A stretch of DNA of 64,000 bases from Hwangdonia seohaensis (GCF_031932625.1 NZ_JAVSCK010000003.1:186001-250000), one strand, 5' to 3'; positions 34,873 through 43,423 are shown, counted from the first letter of the stretch. The notes: generated from the sequence alone by a model not told the origin. Made by a program: numbers and translations.

Positions 34873-35954
34873 TAACTTAAAATTCTATTTACTAAATCTT
34901 TTTTTGCGCTTTCGTCATCGCCGCATAACCATTGGATAACGTTGTCTTCCCAAATGGCATCGCGTTCAGTTTCGTTAATAATTTTACGTTCAATAGCTAA
35001 ATCTAAAATTTTACCGGGATACGACGATTGTTTGGCGCTTTCCATTTCACCCAAAGGATAAGGGTCGTCCAATCCCATAAGTACCTGCTTAGAGCCTTGG
35101 TTTTTTATTAGCAATTCCAATCCGCCGGTATCGTGTACCAAGGTATCGAAGAAAATATTTTTATGCCCCACTGCTTTTCTGGGGTGGTGTTTGCCCTCAA
35201 ATAAATCGGGTCTGCCATCAAACCCTTGAATACGTCGCCCTAAATTAATTTGTGCCAATTGGCCGCCATGAGCAAAACAAGTTCTCATGTTCGGGTATTT
35301 TTCCTGATACCCATTTAAGGTTAAAAAGTGATAGGCATCGGCACATTGGGCCAACATCCAAATTAAATGAAAACGCCACGAGGTGTTTTCTAATTTTATA
35401 AATTTTTCGCCATCGTATGGATGGATTTCTACGGCTAAATTGTACTTGTTGGCCAATTCAAAAATGGGTTCGTTTTCCTCATCAAAAATACAACGCCACG
35501 TGCCAATGGTATCCATATAATGGGTTGGCAAACAAAGTAATTGCATGCCATGGGTTTCCACACAGCGTTCAATTTCCCAACAGGCACTCCTAACAAAACC
35601 CGGATGCACCACAAAACCACACGTAAATTTATTGGGGTTCTCGTGCTGTATTTTGGCATTGAAATCGTTTTGAAAACGCAATGCTTGCTTCATTTCTTCA
35701 ACACGTAACCCATTGCCGTACAATTGCGATAAATTTAAAACTACGGCATGGTCAATTTTGTTGCGCTCCATCCATTCCAATTTATCGTGCAAAAAGAAAC
35801 TGGAATCGGTTACGGGGCGGCTCCAATCTTTTTGAAGCATATATTTCCTGTCCTTGTCTACCCAAAAAATGCCTTTTTCGCGCATAAAATCCGGTATTTC
35901 CTCAGGATAAGGAAGTAAATGGGAATGGCCGTTTATTCGAAGTTTTCGTTTCAT
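34872..35954 (-). CDS. 2-amino-3-carboxymuconate-6-semialdehyde decarboxylase (ACMSD)
   Basis: 360 residues of the amidohydrolase superfamily. Decarboxylates the ring-opened product of 3-hydroxyanthranilate to 2-aminomuconate semialdehyde, which keeps carbon from being lost to quinolinate. The zinc-binding H-x-H is INGHSH near residue 10; further ligands are in EIHPYDG, CFAHGG and GLDDPYPLGE. Its ATG overlaps the dioxygenase stop codon (TAATG). Context and motifs agree. Confidence 0.92.
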   Translation of the reverse strand: MKRKLRINGHSHLLPYPEEIPDFMREKGIFWVDKDRKYMLQKDWSRPVTDSSFFLHDKLEWMERNKIDHAVVLNLSQLYGNGLRVEEMKQALRFQNDFNAKIQHENPNKFTCGFVVHPGFVRSACWEIERCVETHGMQLLCLPTHYMDTIGTWRCIFDEENEPIFELANKYNLAVEIHPYDGEKFIKLENTSWRFHLIWMLAQCADAYHFLTLNGYQEKYPNMRTCFAHGGQLAQINLGRRIQGFDGRPDLFEGKHHPRKAVGHKNIFFDTLVHDTGGLELLIKNQGSKQVLMGLDDPYPLGEMESAKQSSYPGKILDLAIERKIINETERDAIWEDNVIQWLCGDDESAKKDLVNRILS

Positions 35955-36490
35955 TAATCTTCCAATTTTACTTTTTTAGGCGGTTGCATCACTTCCCCAC
36001 AATTGGGGCAAGAACGTTTGTTTTCATCCTTGTAATAATTATCGAAAATTTTAGGCATATCCGTTTCAATATTGTCTAGCGTAAAATCTTCTTCATATAA
36101 TTTTGTGGCGCAATTTTCGCAAAACCAAAGCAATGCATCCTGCACCCCTTTTTCTCTGGGATATTCAATAACCAATCCTACGGTGTTGGCACCTCGTTGT
36201 GGCGAATGCGGCACTTTTGGAGGCAATAAAAAAATGTCGCCTTCTTTAATATGAATGTCTTTGGGCGTGCCATTATCAATAATTTTCAAAACGATATCAC
36301 CTTCAATTTGATAGAAAAACTCAGGGGTTTCGTTGTAGTGATAGTCCTTCCTGCTATTTGGTCCACCAACCACCATAACAATAAAATCGCCATCTTTCCA
36401 AACCACTTTATTGCCCACAGGGGGTTTTAATAAATGTCTGTTTTCATCAATCCAAGCTTTAAAATTTACGGGCGGATATACTTTGCTCAT
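35954..36490 (-). CDS. 3-hydroxyanthranilate 3,4-dioxygenase
   Basis: 178-residue cupin enzyme that opens the ring of 3-hydroxyanthranilate with Fe(II) and O2. Iron ligands are in KDYHYNETPEFFYQ (His, Glu) and LPPKVPHSPQRG (His). The C-terminal part carries two CxxC pairs, FCENCAT and RSCPNCGEV, which in bacterial enzymes bind a second iron in a rubredoxin-like site. It is fourth from the kynU end of the co-directional group after kmo and overlaps the next gene by 1 nt. Element copy E lies in the 114-nt spacer upstream. Confidence 0.94.
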   Translation of the reverse strand: MSKVYPPVNFKAWIDENRHLLKPPVGNKVVWKDGDFIVMVVGGPNSRKDYHYNETPEFFYQIEGDIVLKIIDNGTPKDIHIKEGDIFLLPPKVPHSPQRGANTVGLVIEYPREKGVQDALLWFCENCATKLYEEDFTLDNIETDMPKIFDNYYKDENKRSCPNCGEVMQPPKKVKLED

Positions 36491-36502
36491 GGTATTTTTA
36501 TT

Positions 36503-36584
36503 TTTTGGGCGTGCCCTTGCAGGTCAGGCTTTCCGCTGTATCTTTTGCAAAAAAGCAAAAGGATGCCGCTTCAATCCTTCACGC
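36503..36584 (-). ncRNA. Dispersed structured element, copy E
   Basis: On the minus strand it reads GCGTGAAGGATTGAAGCGG, a hairpin ATCCTTTTGC / GCAAAAGATA, AGCGGAAAGCCTGACC, and GGCACGCCC. The outer stem is GCGTG / CACGC. It lies in the same direction as the genes on both sides, within the likely transcript of the kynurenine cluster. Confidence 0.55.
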
Positions 36585-36604
36585 GGAATTAATTGTGCTT
36601 AAAG

Positions 36605-37387
36605 TTACAAACTTTTTGTGCGTCCACCATCAACCGGAACGTTAATTCCGTTTACATAACTGGCACATTCACTCGCTAAAAACGCAATAACATTTGCAGT
36701 TTCTTCAGGCTTTGCAAAACGTTGGGCTGGCGAATAACCTTTCATTATTTCTGCCATAGTATCAATACTTTTGTTTTCATTGACAGCTTTAATTTTAATT
36801 ATTTCGTTTAAACGTTCGGTTTCGGTAAATCCGGGCAATACATTGTTTACCGTAATGCCAAATGCACCAACTTCGGTTGCCAAGGTTTTGCTCCAGTTGC
36901 CCACAGCACCTCTAATGGTATTGCTTACGCCCAAACCCGGAATGGGCTCTTTAACCGAGGTGGAAATAATGTTTACAATTCTTCCAAAACCAGCTTCTTT
37001 CATAAACGGGATAGTGGCCTGAGCCAACACATGGTTGCATTTTAAATGCTGAATAAAAGCATTATCGAATTCCTCTAAAGCAGCAGTTAAAATAGGCCCG
37101 CTCCTTGGGCCACCGGTATTATTGATTAAGATATGAAACCCGTGGTTTTTCTCTGTAAATTTAATGACCTGTTCTTGTAAATCCCTGGGGTTGGAAAAGT
37201 CTGCCACTATATAACTATGGTTTTTAGGTTCTGGTAATTCTGCTAAAACCGCTTTTAGTTTTTCCCGGTTTCTAGCTACCAAAGTAACGTTAGCACCTTC
37301 GGCAGCTAAAGCCATGGCGGTTGCTTTTCCTATGCCTTGAGTGCTTCCACAAACTAAGGCGTTTTTGTTGTTTAATTTTAAATCCAT
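36605..37387 (-). CDS. SDR-fold protein with altered active site
   Basis: 260 residues of the short-chain dehydrogenase/reductase fold. The dinucleotide-binding GSTQGIGKA is intact (about 11-19), as are NNTGGPRSG and the C-terminal INVPVDGG. At the place where classical SDRs have Tyr-x-x-x-Lys the protein has GLGVSNTIRGAVG, so the catalytic Tyr and Lys are both absent. This is a known divergent group with SN...R there. It sits between the semialdehyde dehydrogenase and dioxygenase genes; its reaction in the pathway is unknown. Confidence 0.85.
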   Translation of the reverse strand: MDLKLNNKNALVCGSTQGIGKATAMALAAEGANVTLVARNREKLKAVLAELPEPKNHSYIVADFSNPRDLQEQVIKFTEKNHGFHILINNTGGPRSGPILTAALEEFDNAFIQHLKCNHVLAQATIPFMKEAGFGRIVNIISTSVKEPIPGLGVSNTIRGAVGNWSKTLATEVGAFGITVNNVLPGFTETERLNEIIKIKAVNENKSIDTMAEIMKGYSPAQRFAKPEETANVIAFLASECASYVNGINVPVDGGRTKSL

Positions 37388-37471
37388 TTATTTGAGATAA
37401 AAGAGAAAAGAATAAAGAAAACAGAAGGTTTGGTAAATCTATTTTCTTTCGTCTCTTCTCTAGGTTCTTTT

Positions 37472-38917
37472 TTAATATTTTATACAAACATTTTTTGCTT
37501 CGGTAAAAAAACGCAAAGCTTCAAATCCGCCTTCACGACCAATACCACTTGCTTTAACGCCACCAAAAGGCGTGCGTAAATCGCGCATCATCCACGTGTT
37601 TACCCAAACAATTCCGGCTTGTAATTGATTGCTCATGCGCATGGTACGTTTTAAATCGTTGGTCCAAATGGATGCCGATAAGCCGTACTTTACTTTGTTT
37701 GCCATTTGTAAAACTTCATCTTCCGTATTAAAAGGCATCATGGTTACAACCGGTCCAAAAATTTCTTCTTGGTTTACTGTGCATTCATCGGTTTTAACTT
37801 CAATAATGGTTGGCTCTAAATAATACCCGTTTTCGTAACCTTCAACTTTAACTTCACGTCCACCACACAAAATAATACCGTTTTCGGCTTTGGCGATGTT
37901 AATATAGTCTTTTACTTTTTTAAGATGCGTTTTGGAAACCAATGCGCCAATATCAGTTTTACTTTCAGATGGATGCCCAACCTTAAGCTGCTTTGCTTTT
38001 TCAACAAAATCGGTTTTAAATTTTTTATAAATGGAAGCTTCTACAAAAATACGGCTTCCGCATAAACAGATTTGCCCTTGATTGGCAAATGATGAGCGTA
38101 CCGTGGTTTCCAGCATATCCTCGTAATCGCAATCTGCAAAAATGATATTTGGGTTTTTACCTCCAAGTTCCAAGGACAGTTTTTTAAACATCGGTGCGGC
38201 TACTTTTGCAATGTGTGCACCGGTTGCTGTTCCGCCCGTAAAACTAATAGCTTTAATATCTGGATGCTCAATTATAGCTTGACCTGTTGTTGTGCCTAAA
38301 CCGTGTACAATATTCAGCACACCTTTTGGGAGGCCAGCCTCATTTAGTATCTCGCTCAAAAGATAAGCTGTCATGGGTGTGATTTCACTGGGTTTTGCAA
38401 CCACGCAATTTCCTGCGGCTATTGCGGGAGCTATTTTCCATGTAAATAAGTAAAGTGGAAGATTCCAAGGAGAAATACAACCAACAACACCAATGGGCTG
38501 CCTTAACGTATAGTTTATGGCATTTTGACCCACGCTTTCGTGACTTTCGCTGGCGAATTGGGTGATGGCATTTCCAAAGAATCTAAAATTACTTGCTGCT
38601 CTTGGAATATCAACTGTTTTTGCTAAACCGATGGGTTTGCCATTGTCTTTACTTTCGGCCTCTGCGAAGCGCTGTAAATTGGCTTCAAGTAATTCTGAGA
38701 TTTTTATTAGGATTTTACTGCGTTCCTCTAAAGTGGTTTGCGACCACGTTGGAAAAGCAGATTTTGCTGCGATATATGCGTTTTCTACATCTTCTTTGGA
38801 TGAATTTGGCAGTTGCCCGTAAACCTCACCGTTTGATGGGTTGTAGTTATCTAACCATGCATCGTCAATTGGGTTGTGAAAGTTGCCGTTTATGTAGTTT
38901 TGGATGTTCTGCATCAT
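37472..38917 (-). CDS. Aldehyde dehydrogenase, probable 2-aminomuconate-semialdehyde dehydrogenase
   Basis: 481 residues. NAD-dependent oxidation of 2-aminomuconate 6-semialdehyde to 2-aminomuconate is inferred from context. Motifs: cofactor loop ISPWNLPLYLFTWK, FTGGTATGAHI, catalytic Glu in LELGGKNPNI and catalytic Cys in NQGQICLCGSR; PFGGVKASGIGREGG near the end. It follows the RidA gene by 4 nt, and together with the decarboxylase and dioxygenase makes a coherent pathway. ATG-ATG occurs at the start; either may be used. Confidence 0.9.
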   Translation of the reverse strand: MMQNIQNYINGNFHNPIDDAWLDNYNPSNGEVYGQLPNSSKEDVENAYIAAKSAFPTWSQTTLEERSKILIKISELLEANLQRFAEAESKDNGKPIGLAKTVDIPRAASNFRFFGNAITQFASESHESVGQNAINYTLRQPIGVVGCISPWNLPLYLFTWKIAPAIAAGNCVVAKPSEITPMTAYLLSEILNEAGLPKGVLNIVHGLGTTTGQAIIEHPDIKAISFTGGTATGAHIAKVAAPMFKKLSLELGGKNPNIIFADCDYEDMLETTVRSSFANQGQICLCGSRIFVEASIYKKFKTDFVEKAKQLKVGHPSESKTDIGALVSKTHLKKVKDYINIAKAENGIILCGGREVKVEGYENGYYLEPTIIEVKTDECTVNQEEIFGPVVTMMPFNTEDEVLQMANKVKYGLSASIWTNDLKRTMRMSNQLQAGIVWVNTWMMRDLRTPFGGVKASGIGREGGFEALRFFTEAKNVCIKY

Positions 38918-38921
38918 GCTT

Positions 38922-39365
38922 TTAGCTTTTGCCCATAGGCTTGTAAGCCATCACTTTAATTTCCACTACCAAATCTGGGTGCGGTAATTGATGTACTGCA
39001 ACCGTGGTTCGTGTGGGGCCTGTTTCTGCATCAAAAAACTCTGCGTAGGCTTTATTGTAACCTGCAAAATCATTCATATTGACAAGAAAGGATGTAACAT
39101 CAATCACATCATTTAAAGTAGCGCCTTCTTTGGCCAAATTTTTTTCGATGTTTATTAAAACTTCACGGGTTTGTATCTCTATATTTAAGTGTTTCGTTCC
39201 CATGTTGTCAATAATATCAACGCCTGCAATGGTGTTGTCTGCACGACGGGAGCTGGTGCCGGATACAAATATAAAATCGCCCACGCGCTTTGTGTGTGGG
39301 TATGCACCTCTTGGAGTTACTTTAGTTTCTGTGGAGGCAGGAATCTCATTTTTTTCGTTACTCAT
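38922..39365 (-). CDS. RidA-family protein, probable 2-aminomuconate deaminase
   Basis: 147 residues. The RidA/YjgF trimer fold is shown by GDFIFVSGTSSRRADN, EVLINIEKNLAKEGATL, and GPTRTTVAVHQLPHPDLVVEIKVMA, where the conserved Arg lies. Enzymes of this family deaminate 2-aminomuconate in the nitrobenzoate/kynurenine pathways, and its place 4 nt before the aldehyde dehydrogenase supports this. It has an extended N-terminus (about 20 residues) compared with plain RidA. Confidence 0.88.
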   Translation of the reverse strand: MSNEKNEIPASTETKVTPRGAYPHTKRVGDFIFVSGTSSRRADNTIAGVDIIDNMGTKHLNIEIQTREVLINIEKNLAKEGATLNDVIDVTSFLVNMNDFAGYNKAYAEFFDAETGPTRTTVAVHQLPHPDLVVEIKVMAYKPMGKS

Positions 39366-39620
39366 AATTTATGTTGTCGTTATTTTTTAAATTGTTCATT
39401 TTGTCTTGATAAAAACGAACCAAAAAATCATATTGAAATAAGGAAATTGCTAAAGCACCATTCGCTTTCGGAATTACGTGCTTAAAGCTGCGCTTCGCAT
39501 CTCCATTCCTTCGCTCTTTATTTCTGCATTTCAATGTTCAATTCCTTGAATTGATTTGGGGCTTGACTAATTTGTTGTTTTCTTGTTTTCCTTATGTTGT
39601 TTAAATATTTTAATAAATTT
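39366..39620. other. Non-coding spacer with dispersed repeat fragments
   Basis: AT-rich spacer between kmo and the deaminase gene. It holds the 18-mer TGAATTGATTTGGGGCTT (39547-39564), found again at 46488-46505, and GC-richer stretches with CGCTTTCGG and TGCGCTTCGC. I see no gene here. Confidence 0.5.
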
Positions 39621-39725
39621 TACTCATTACTCATTACTCATTACTCATTACTCATTACTCATTACTCATTACTCATTACTCATTACTCATTACTCATTAC
39701 TCATTACTCATTACTCATTACTCAT
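39621..39725. repeat. Tandem array, 15 exact copies of TACTCAT
   Basis: 105 bp made of 15 identical 7-bp units. The first unit, read on the minus strand, supplies the TAA stop of kmo (GAG TAA). The array therefore lies immediately 3' of kmo and cannot change the protein. Confidence 0.97.
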
Positions 39726-41160
39726 GTAGCCCTGCAATTTTATCTTCTTCTAAAATAGCTTCGGTTTCTTGTTTTATTTTTTTCAATATCGTTTTTAAAT
39801 CTTCTTTTGTTATATCGGGACTTTCGTCTCCGCTCAAGATAGACTTCGTTGAGATGTTGTCATCTGCTAATAAGTTCAAAATAGCTTTGTCCTGTGCGCG
39901 TCCTTTTAACATGGCTTCGCGGTAGCCTAAGTTTTCATTGAATGTTACCAAGGCGTATTTTGAAGCATAGTCGTCCGGAAAATGTTCTTCTAAAAGCATT
40001 TCCAATTTACGCTTTTCTTGGAACATAGGGTTGGCTGTATGCGATTTCATTTCATAGAAATTATCAATCGCCAAATCCGCAATGGCATCGGTGTCTTTTT
40101 TACGCGTTTTTTCGTAAGCCGTAAATGTGGCTTCCCAACTTTTTAAATGTTGGTCTAAAATATTATCAAATATAACCACATCCTCAAAAGAGGCATTCAT
40201 GCCTTGTCCGTAAAACGGTACAATGGCATGCGCCGCATCGCCCATTAAAAGCGTATTGCCTTTGTAATGCCACGGCGAACATTTTACGGTGCCCAATGGC
40301 GACGTTGGGTTTTCAAAAAAATCGTCGATTAAATTGGGCATTAAGGCTAAAGCGTCCGGGAATTCTTTTTGGAAAAATTCCAATACGGCATCTTCAGTGG
40401 TTAAATTGTTAAAATGGTATTCACCTTCATCGTAACTTAAAAAGAGCGTTACCGTAAAACTGCCGTCTAAATTTGGTAAAGCTATCAGCATAAAAGTCCC
40501 ACGAGGCCAAATATGAAGGGCGTTTTTATACGCTTTGTAATCGCCGTTTTCCTTTGGTAGAATGCTGAGTTCTTTATAGCCATGTGTTAAATAATCTTGC
40601 GAAAAACTGAATAAAAACTTTTTGCCTAAAAAATAGCTTTTTCGCAGTACGGAGCCCGCACCATCTGTGGCAATAATAATATCGGCATCTTCAATAAATT
40701 GATCTTTGGTTTTGTAATCTTGAAACAAAGCCGTGGTTTTTTCAAAACCGACGGATTTACATTTTTTGTTGAAATAAACCGAGACGTTTTTATGTTTTTC
40801 GGCTTCGGTTAAAAGTAACGCGTTAAGTGCGCCACGGGAAATGGAGTTGATATATTCATGCTCTCGTCCGCTGTATTTTGATAAATGGGTATGGCCTTTT
40901 TTATCGTGGATCATTCTGCCATTCATGGGAATGCAAAGCGACTTGACTTTATCTTCAATACCAACAAGTTTCATGGCTTTAATGCCGCGATCTGAAAGTG
41001 CTAAATTTATGGAACGGCCAGCTGAAATATCGACTTTGCGCAAATCCGGACGCATTTCGTAAACGCTAACATGATATCCGCGTTGTCCTAATCGTAATGC
41101 AAGAAGGCTTCCGCATAATCCTGCGCCAATGATTAGTATGTTTTGTTGTTTTTCTTTCAT
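39718..41160 (-). CDS. kmo: Kynurenine 3-monooxygenase
   Basis: FAD enzyme that hydroxylates L-kynurenine to 3-hydroxykynurenine with NADPH and O2. 480 residues. The FAD-binding GxGxxG is LIIGAGLCGSLLALRLGQRG at the N-terminus; ATDGAGSVLR and LLMGDAAHAIVPFYGQGMN are the second and third flavin motifs. AGRSINLALSDRG is typical for KMO. The start at 41160 is used because the ATG 9 nt upstream belongs to a dispersed repeat (CAGGATGACA). A C-terminal membrane segment, found in eukaryotic KMO, is absent. Confidence 0.93.
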   Translation of the reverse strand: MKEKQQNILIIGAGLCGSLLALRLGQRGYHVSVYEMRPDLRKVDISAGRSINLALSDRGIKAMKLVGIEDKVKSLCIPMNGRMIHDKKGHTHLSKYSGREHEYINSISRGALNALLLTEAEKHKNVSVYFNKKCKSVGFEKTTALFQDYKTKDQFIEDADIIIATDGAGSVLRKSYFLGKKFLFSFSQDYLTHGYKELSILPKENGDYKAYKNALHIWPRGTFMLIALPNLDGSFTVTLFLSYDEGEYHFNNLTTEDAVLEFFQKEFPDALALMPNLIDDFFENPTSPLGTVKCSPWHYKGNTLLMGDAAHAIVPFYGQGMNASFEDVVIFDNILDQHLKSWEATFTAYEKTRKKDTDAIADLAIDNFYEMKSHTANPMFQEKRKLEMLLEEHFPDDYASKYALVTFNENLGYREAMLKGRAQDKAILNLLADDNISTKSILSGDESPDITKEDLKTILKKIKQETEAILEEDKIAGLHE

Positions 41161-41165
41161 TTTTG

Positions 41166-41275
41166 TCATCCTGAACTTGTTTCAGGATCTCATTGTTATT
41201 AATACTTTAATTTAGAGTGGATTCCTGCATTCACTTCGACAAGCTCAGTATGGCACGCAGGAATGACAAATCAAT
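41166..41275. repeat. CTTCGACAAG/CCTGAAC palindromic repeats between kmo and kynU
   Basis: Holds the palindrome TCCTGAACTTGTTTCAGGA and an inverted pair ATTCCTGC ... GCAGGAAT around ACTTCGACAAGCTCAGT. Related motifs occur at 848-876 and in the other CTTCGAC repeats. Confidence 0.6.
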
Positions 41276-42539
41276 TTAAAATACGCTTCAATTTCTCAAC
41301 CAAATTATAAACATCTTCAAACGAATTATATAGTGGCACAGGCGCACAGCGAATCACATCGGGTTCGCGCCAATCGCTTATAACACCCATTTCGGTTAAT
41401 TTGTTATGTAAACTTTTGTCGGCATTTTTAACTTGAATTGATAGTTGGCAACCCCGTTCGTTTGGATGGCTTGGAGTAATAATTTTAATCGTGTCTTCAC
41501 CTAACTGTTTCAATAAAAACTCAAAATAACCCGTTAGCTTTTTAGATTTTTCGATAAGTTTTTTAATACCAACATCTTCAAACATATCGAGTGACGCTTT
41601 TATGGCTGCCATCGATAAAATCGGCGGATTGCTAAGTTGCCAACCTTCGGCGCCCGGAATAACATCAAACTCATCGCGCATTTTAAAACGCGTTTGTTTA
41701 TTGTGGCTCCACCAACCCGTAAATCGGTTTAGGTTGTTATCGTGCGCATGACGCCCGTGTACAAAACAACCTGCTAAACTCCCAGGACCGGAATTTAGGT
41801 ATTTGTAAGTGCACCAAACGGCAAAATCTGCTCCGGAATCGTGTAAATTGAGTTCGACATTTCCTGCACCATGGGCACAATCAAACCCTACTTTGCAACC
41901 GTGTTTATGCCCTAGCTCGGTTATTTTTTTTAAGTCGAAAAATTGCCCTGTGTAATAATTAACGCCACCAATCATAATGAGCGCTATTTCATCACCTTGT
42001 TCTTTTAAAATAGATTCTAAATCTTCGTATCGCAATAATTCCTCGCCTTTGCGGGGTTTCCATAATACCAATCCGTCTTTATCATCAAATCCATGATGTC
42101 TTAATTGCGATTCAACAGCATATTTATCGGATGGAAACGCATCACTTTCAATTAGTATTTTGTAACGTGTTTTTGTAGGTTTATAAAACGATACCATCAT
42201 AAAATGAAGGTTTGCCGTTAATGTATTCATCACGACCACTTCAATGGGTTTTGCCCCAACCACATTGGCCATACTTTTGGTGAGAAATTCATGATATTGT
42301 AGCCATGGGTTTTTAGCATCGATGTGTCCTTCAACACCTAAATTAGCCCAGTCTTCAAGCTCTTGGTTGATATAGTTTTTGGTTGATTTTGGCTGTAAAC
42401 CAAGGGAATTACCGGTGAGGTAAATAAGTTCATTTCCGTGCTTGTCTTTGGGAATATGAAACTGATTTCTGTAGGGCGCTAATTCATCATTTTGGTCTTG
42501 CTGTTTTGCGTAGTCAAGACCTAGTTTATAATCGGACAA
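41271..42539 (-). CDS. kynU: Kynureninase
   Basis: PLP enzyme that cleaves kynurenine or 3-hydroxykynurenine to anthranilate or 3-hydroxyanthranilate plus alanine. Key parts are FHIPKDKHGNELIYLTGNSLGLQPK, FDCAHGAGNVELNLHDSGADFAVWCTYKYLNSGPG (PLP lysine in TYKYLN), and GWWSHN. The reading frame is open to a TTG at 42566, but this codon overlaps a TATTTTTG -7 box, so a TTG at 42537-42539 (M-SDYKLGLDYAKQQD) is preferred; no ATG is nearby. 422 residues. First gene of the kynurenine group; no tryptophan dioxygenase is seen here. Confidence 0.93.
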   Translation of the reverse strand: MSDYKLGLDYAKQQDQNDELAPYRNQFHIPKDKHGNELIYLTGNSLGLQPKSTKNYINQELEDWANLGVEGHIDAKNPWLQYHEFLTKSMANVVGAKPIEVVVMNTLTANLHFMMVSFYKPTKTRYKILIESDAFPSDKYAVESQLRHHGFDDKDGLVLWKPRKGEELLRYEDLESILKEQGDEIALIMIGGVNYYTGQFFDLKKITELGHKHGCKVGFDCAHGAGNVELNLHDSGADFAVWCTYKYLNSGPGSLAGCFVHGRHAHDNNLNRFTGWWSHNKQTRFKMRDEFDVIPGAEGWQLSNPPILSMAAIKASLDMFEDVGIKKLIEKSKKLTGYFEFLLKQLGEDTIKIITPSHPNERGCQLSIQVKNADKSLHNKLTEMGVISDWREPDVIRCAPVPLYNSFEDVYNLVEKLKRILN

Positions 42540-42563
42540 TGTGAAGGGTTTTTCGGTTTCTAA

Positions 42564-42571
42564 CAAAAATA
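42564..42571 (-). promoter_or_regulatory. -7 box (TATTTTTG) of the kynU cluster
   Basis: TAnnTTTG match; it includes the TTG of the longer possible kynU start, which argues against that start. Confidence 0.5.
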
Positions 42572-42656
42572 AGAATTATATATTTAGAAACGAACCGATA
42601 AATTGGACTAAATATGAGAACAATCTTTTTTGTATATTTAGTAAAAACTTTAAGGT

Positions 42657-43076
42657 ATGGGAAAAATTAGAGAATATTCAAACGGAGAAACAACGGTGGT
42701 TTGGGAGGCTGAAAAGTGCATTCATTCGGCGATTTGTGCCAAAGGTTTGCCCGAAGTATTCCAGCCCAGGGACAAGCCTTGGATAAAAATTGACGCTGCA
42801 AAAACCGATGCGATTATCAATCAAGTAAAACAATGCCCGTCGGGTGCATTAACTTATTATATGAATGCTGAAGGCGATAAGACAGCCGAAAAATTGGAAA
42901 CCAAAGTTGAGGTTTTAGAAAACGGCCCATTATTGGTTTACGGCACACTAAAAGTTACCCATAGGGACGGCAGCCAAGAAATTAAAAATAAAACCACGGC
43001 TTTTTGCCGATGTGGCGCCTCAAACAATAAACCTTTTTGCGATGGTACGCATGTAAAGGAGGCTTTTAAAGGCTAA
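42657..43076 (+). CDS. CDGSH iron-sulfur domain protein with N-terminal divergent ferredoxin domain
   Basis: 139 residues in two parts. Residues 10-70 form a Fer4_19-type domain (EKCIHSAICAKGLPEVF and VKQCPSGALTYY) that probably binds one Fe-S cluster. Residues 110-139 hold a CDGSH [2Fe-2S] motif, CRCGASNNKPFCDGTH, with three Cys and one His. Proteins of this layout are common soluble Fe-S proteins in bacteria; role in redox or iron handling is inferred. It is divergent from kynU. Confidence 0.9.
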   Translation: MGKIREYSNGETTVVWEAEKCIHSAICAKGLPEVFQPRDKPWIKIDAAKTDAIINQVKQCPSGALTYYMNAEGDKTAEKLETKVEVLENGPLLVYGTLKVTHRDGSQEIKNKTTAFCRCGASNNKPFCDGTHVKEAFKG

Positions 43077-43094
43077 CATCTAATAAAGTTTGAG

Positions 43095-43223
43095 GAGGTT
43101 GTCTAAAAAGTTGTCATCGTTGTCAGTTTGAGCGCAGTCGAAAACTTAATATTTTGATTTTTATTGTATTTCGACTGCGCTCAATATGACATTCTTATTA
43201 AATAACACTTTTTTGACAGTCTC
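43095..43223. repeat. MITE-like long hairpin with nested GAGCGCAGTCGAAA palindrome
   Basis: Outer arms GAGGTTGTCTAAAAAG and CTTTTTTGACAGTCTC pair imperfectly; inner arms TGAGCGCAGTCGAAA (43129-43143) and TTTCGACTGCGCTCA (43169-43183) pair perfectly over 15 bp. No gene lies inside. Confidence 0.7.
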
Positions 43224-43292
43224 TAGTTCAACTAAAAATTTTAAGTATTTCATAAATGATGGATTCTCAAAATTAAGTTTCACTAAAAAAGG

Positions 43293-43327
43293 GAAAAGCG
43301 CTTTAACCATTGGTTAAAGCGCTTTTC
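43293..43327. terminator. Perfect 16-bp hairpin (terminator-like)
   Basis: GAAAAGCGCTTTAACC and its exact complement with a 3-nt loop. A short T-run lies within the right arm, not after it. It lies between two convergent genes and could stop transcription from both sides. Confidence 0.55.
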
Positions 43328-43423
43328 ATATATATAGGCGCAAATGCGGAAAAAACTATCTATACTTTATATACGGTCTTAGTCGTAATTTAGATGTTTT
43401 CCTTACTATAAAGCCGTAAATTG

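Noticed and set aside
36605..37387. 3-oxoacyl-ACP reductase
   Set aside because: The fold fits, but the catalytic YxxxK is absent, and the neighbours belong to tryptophan breakdown.
39621..39725. CRISPR array
   Set aside because: The units are 7 bp and contiguous without spacers; no cas gene is near.
43293..43327. Riboswitch or leader
   Set aside because: It is between convergent genes, so it cannot be a 5' leader of either.
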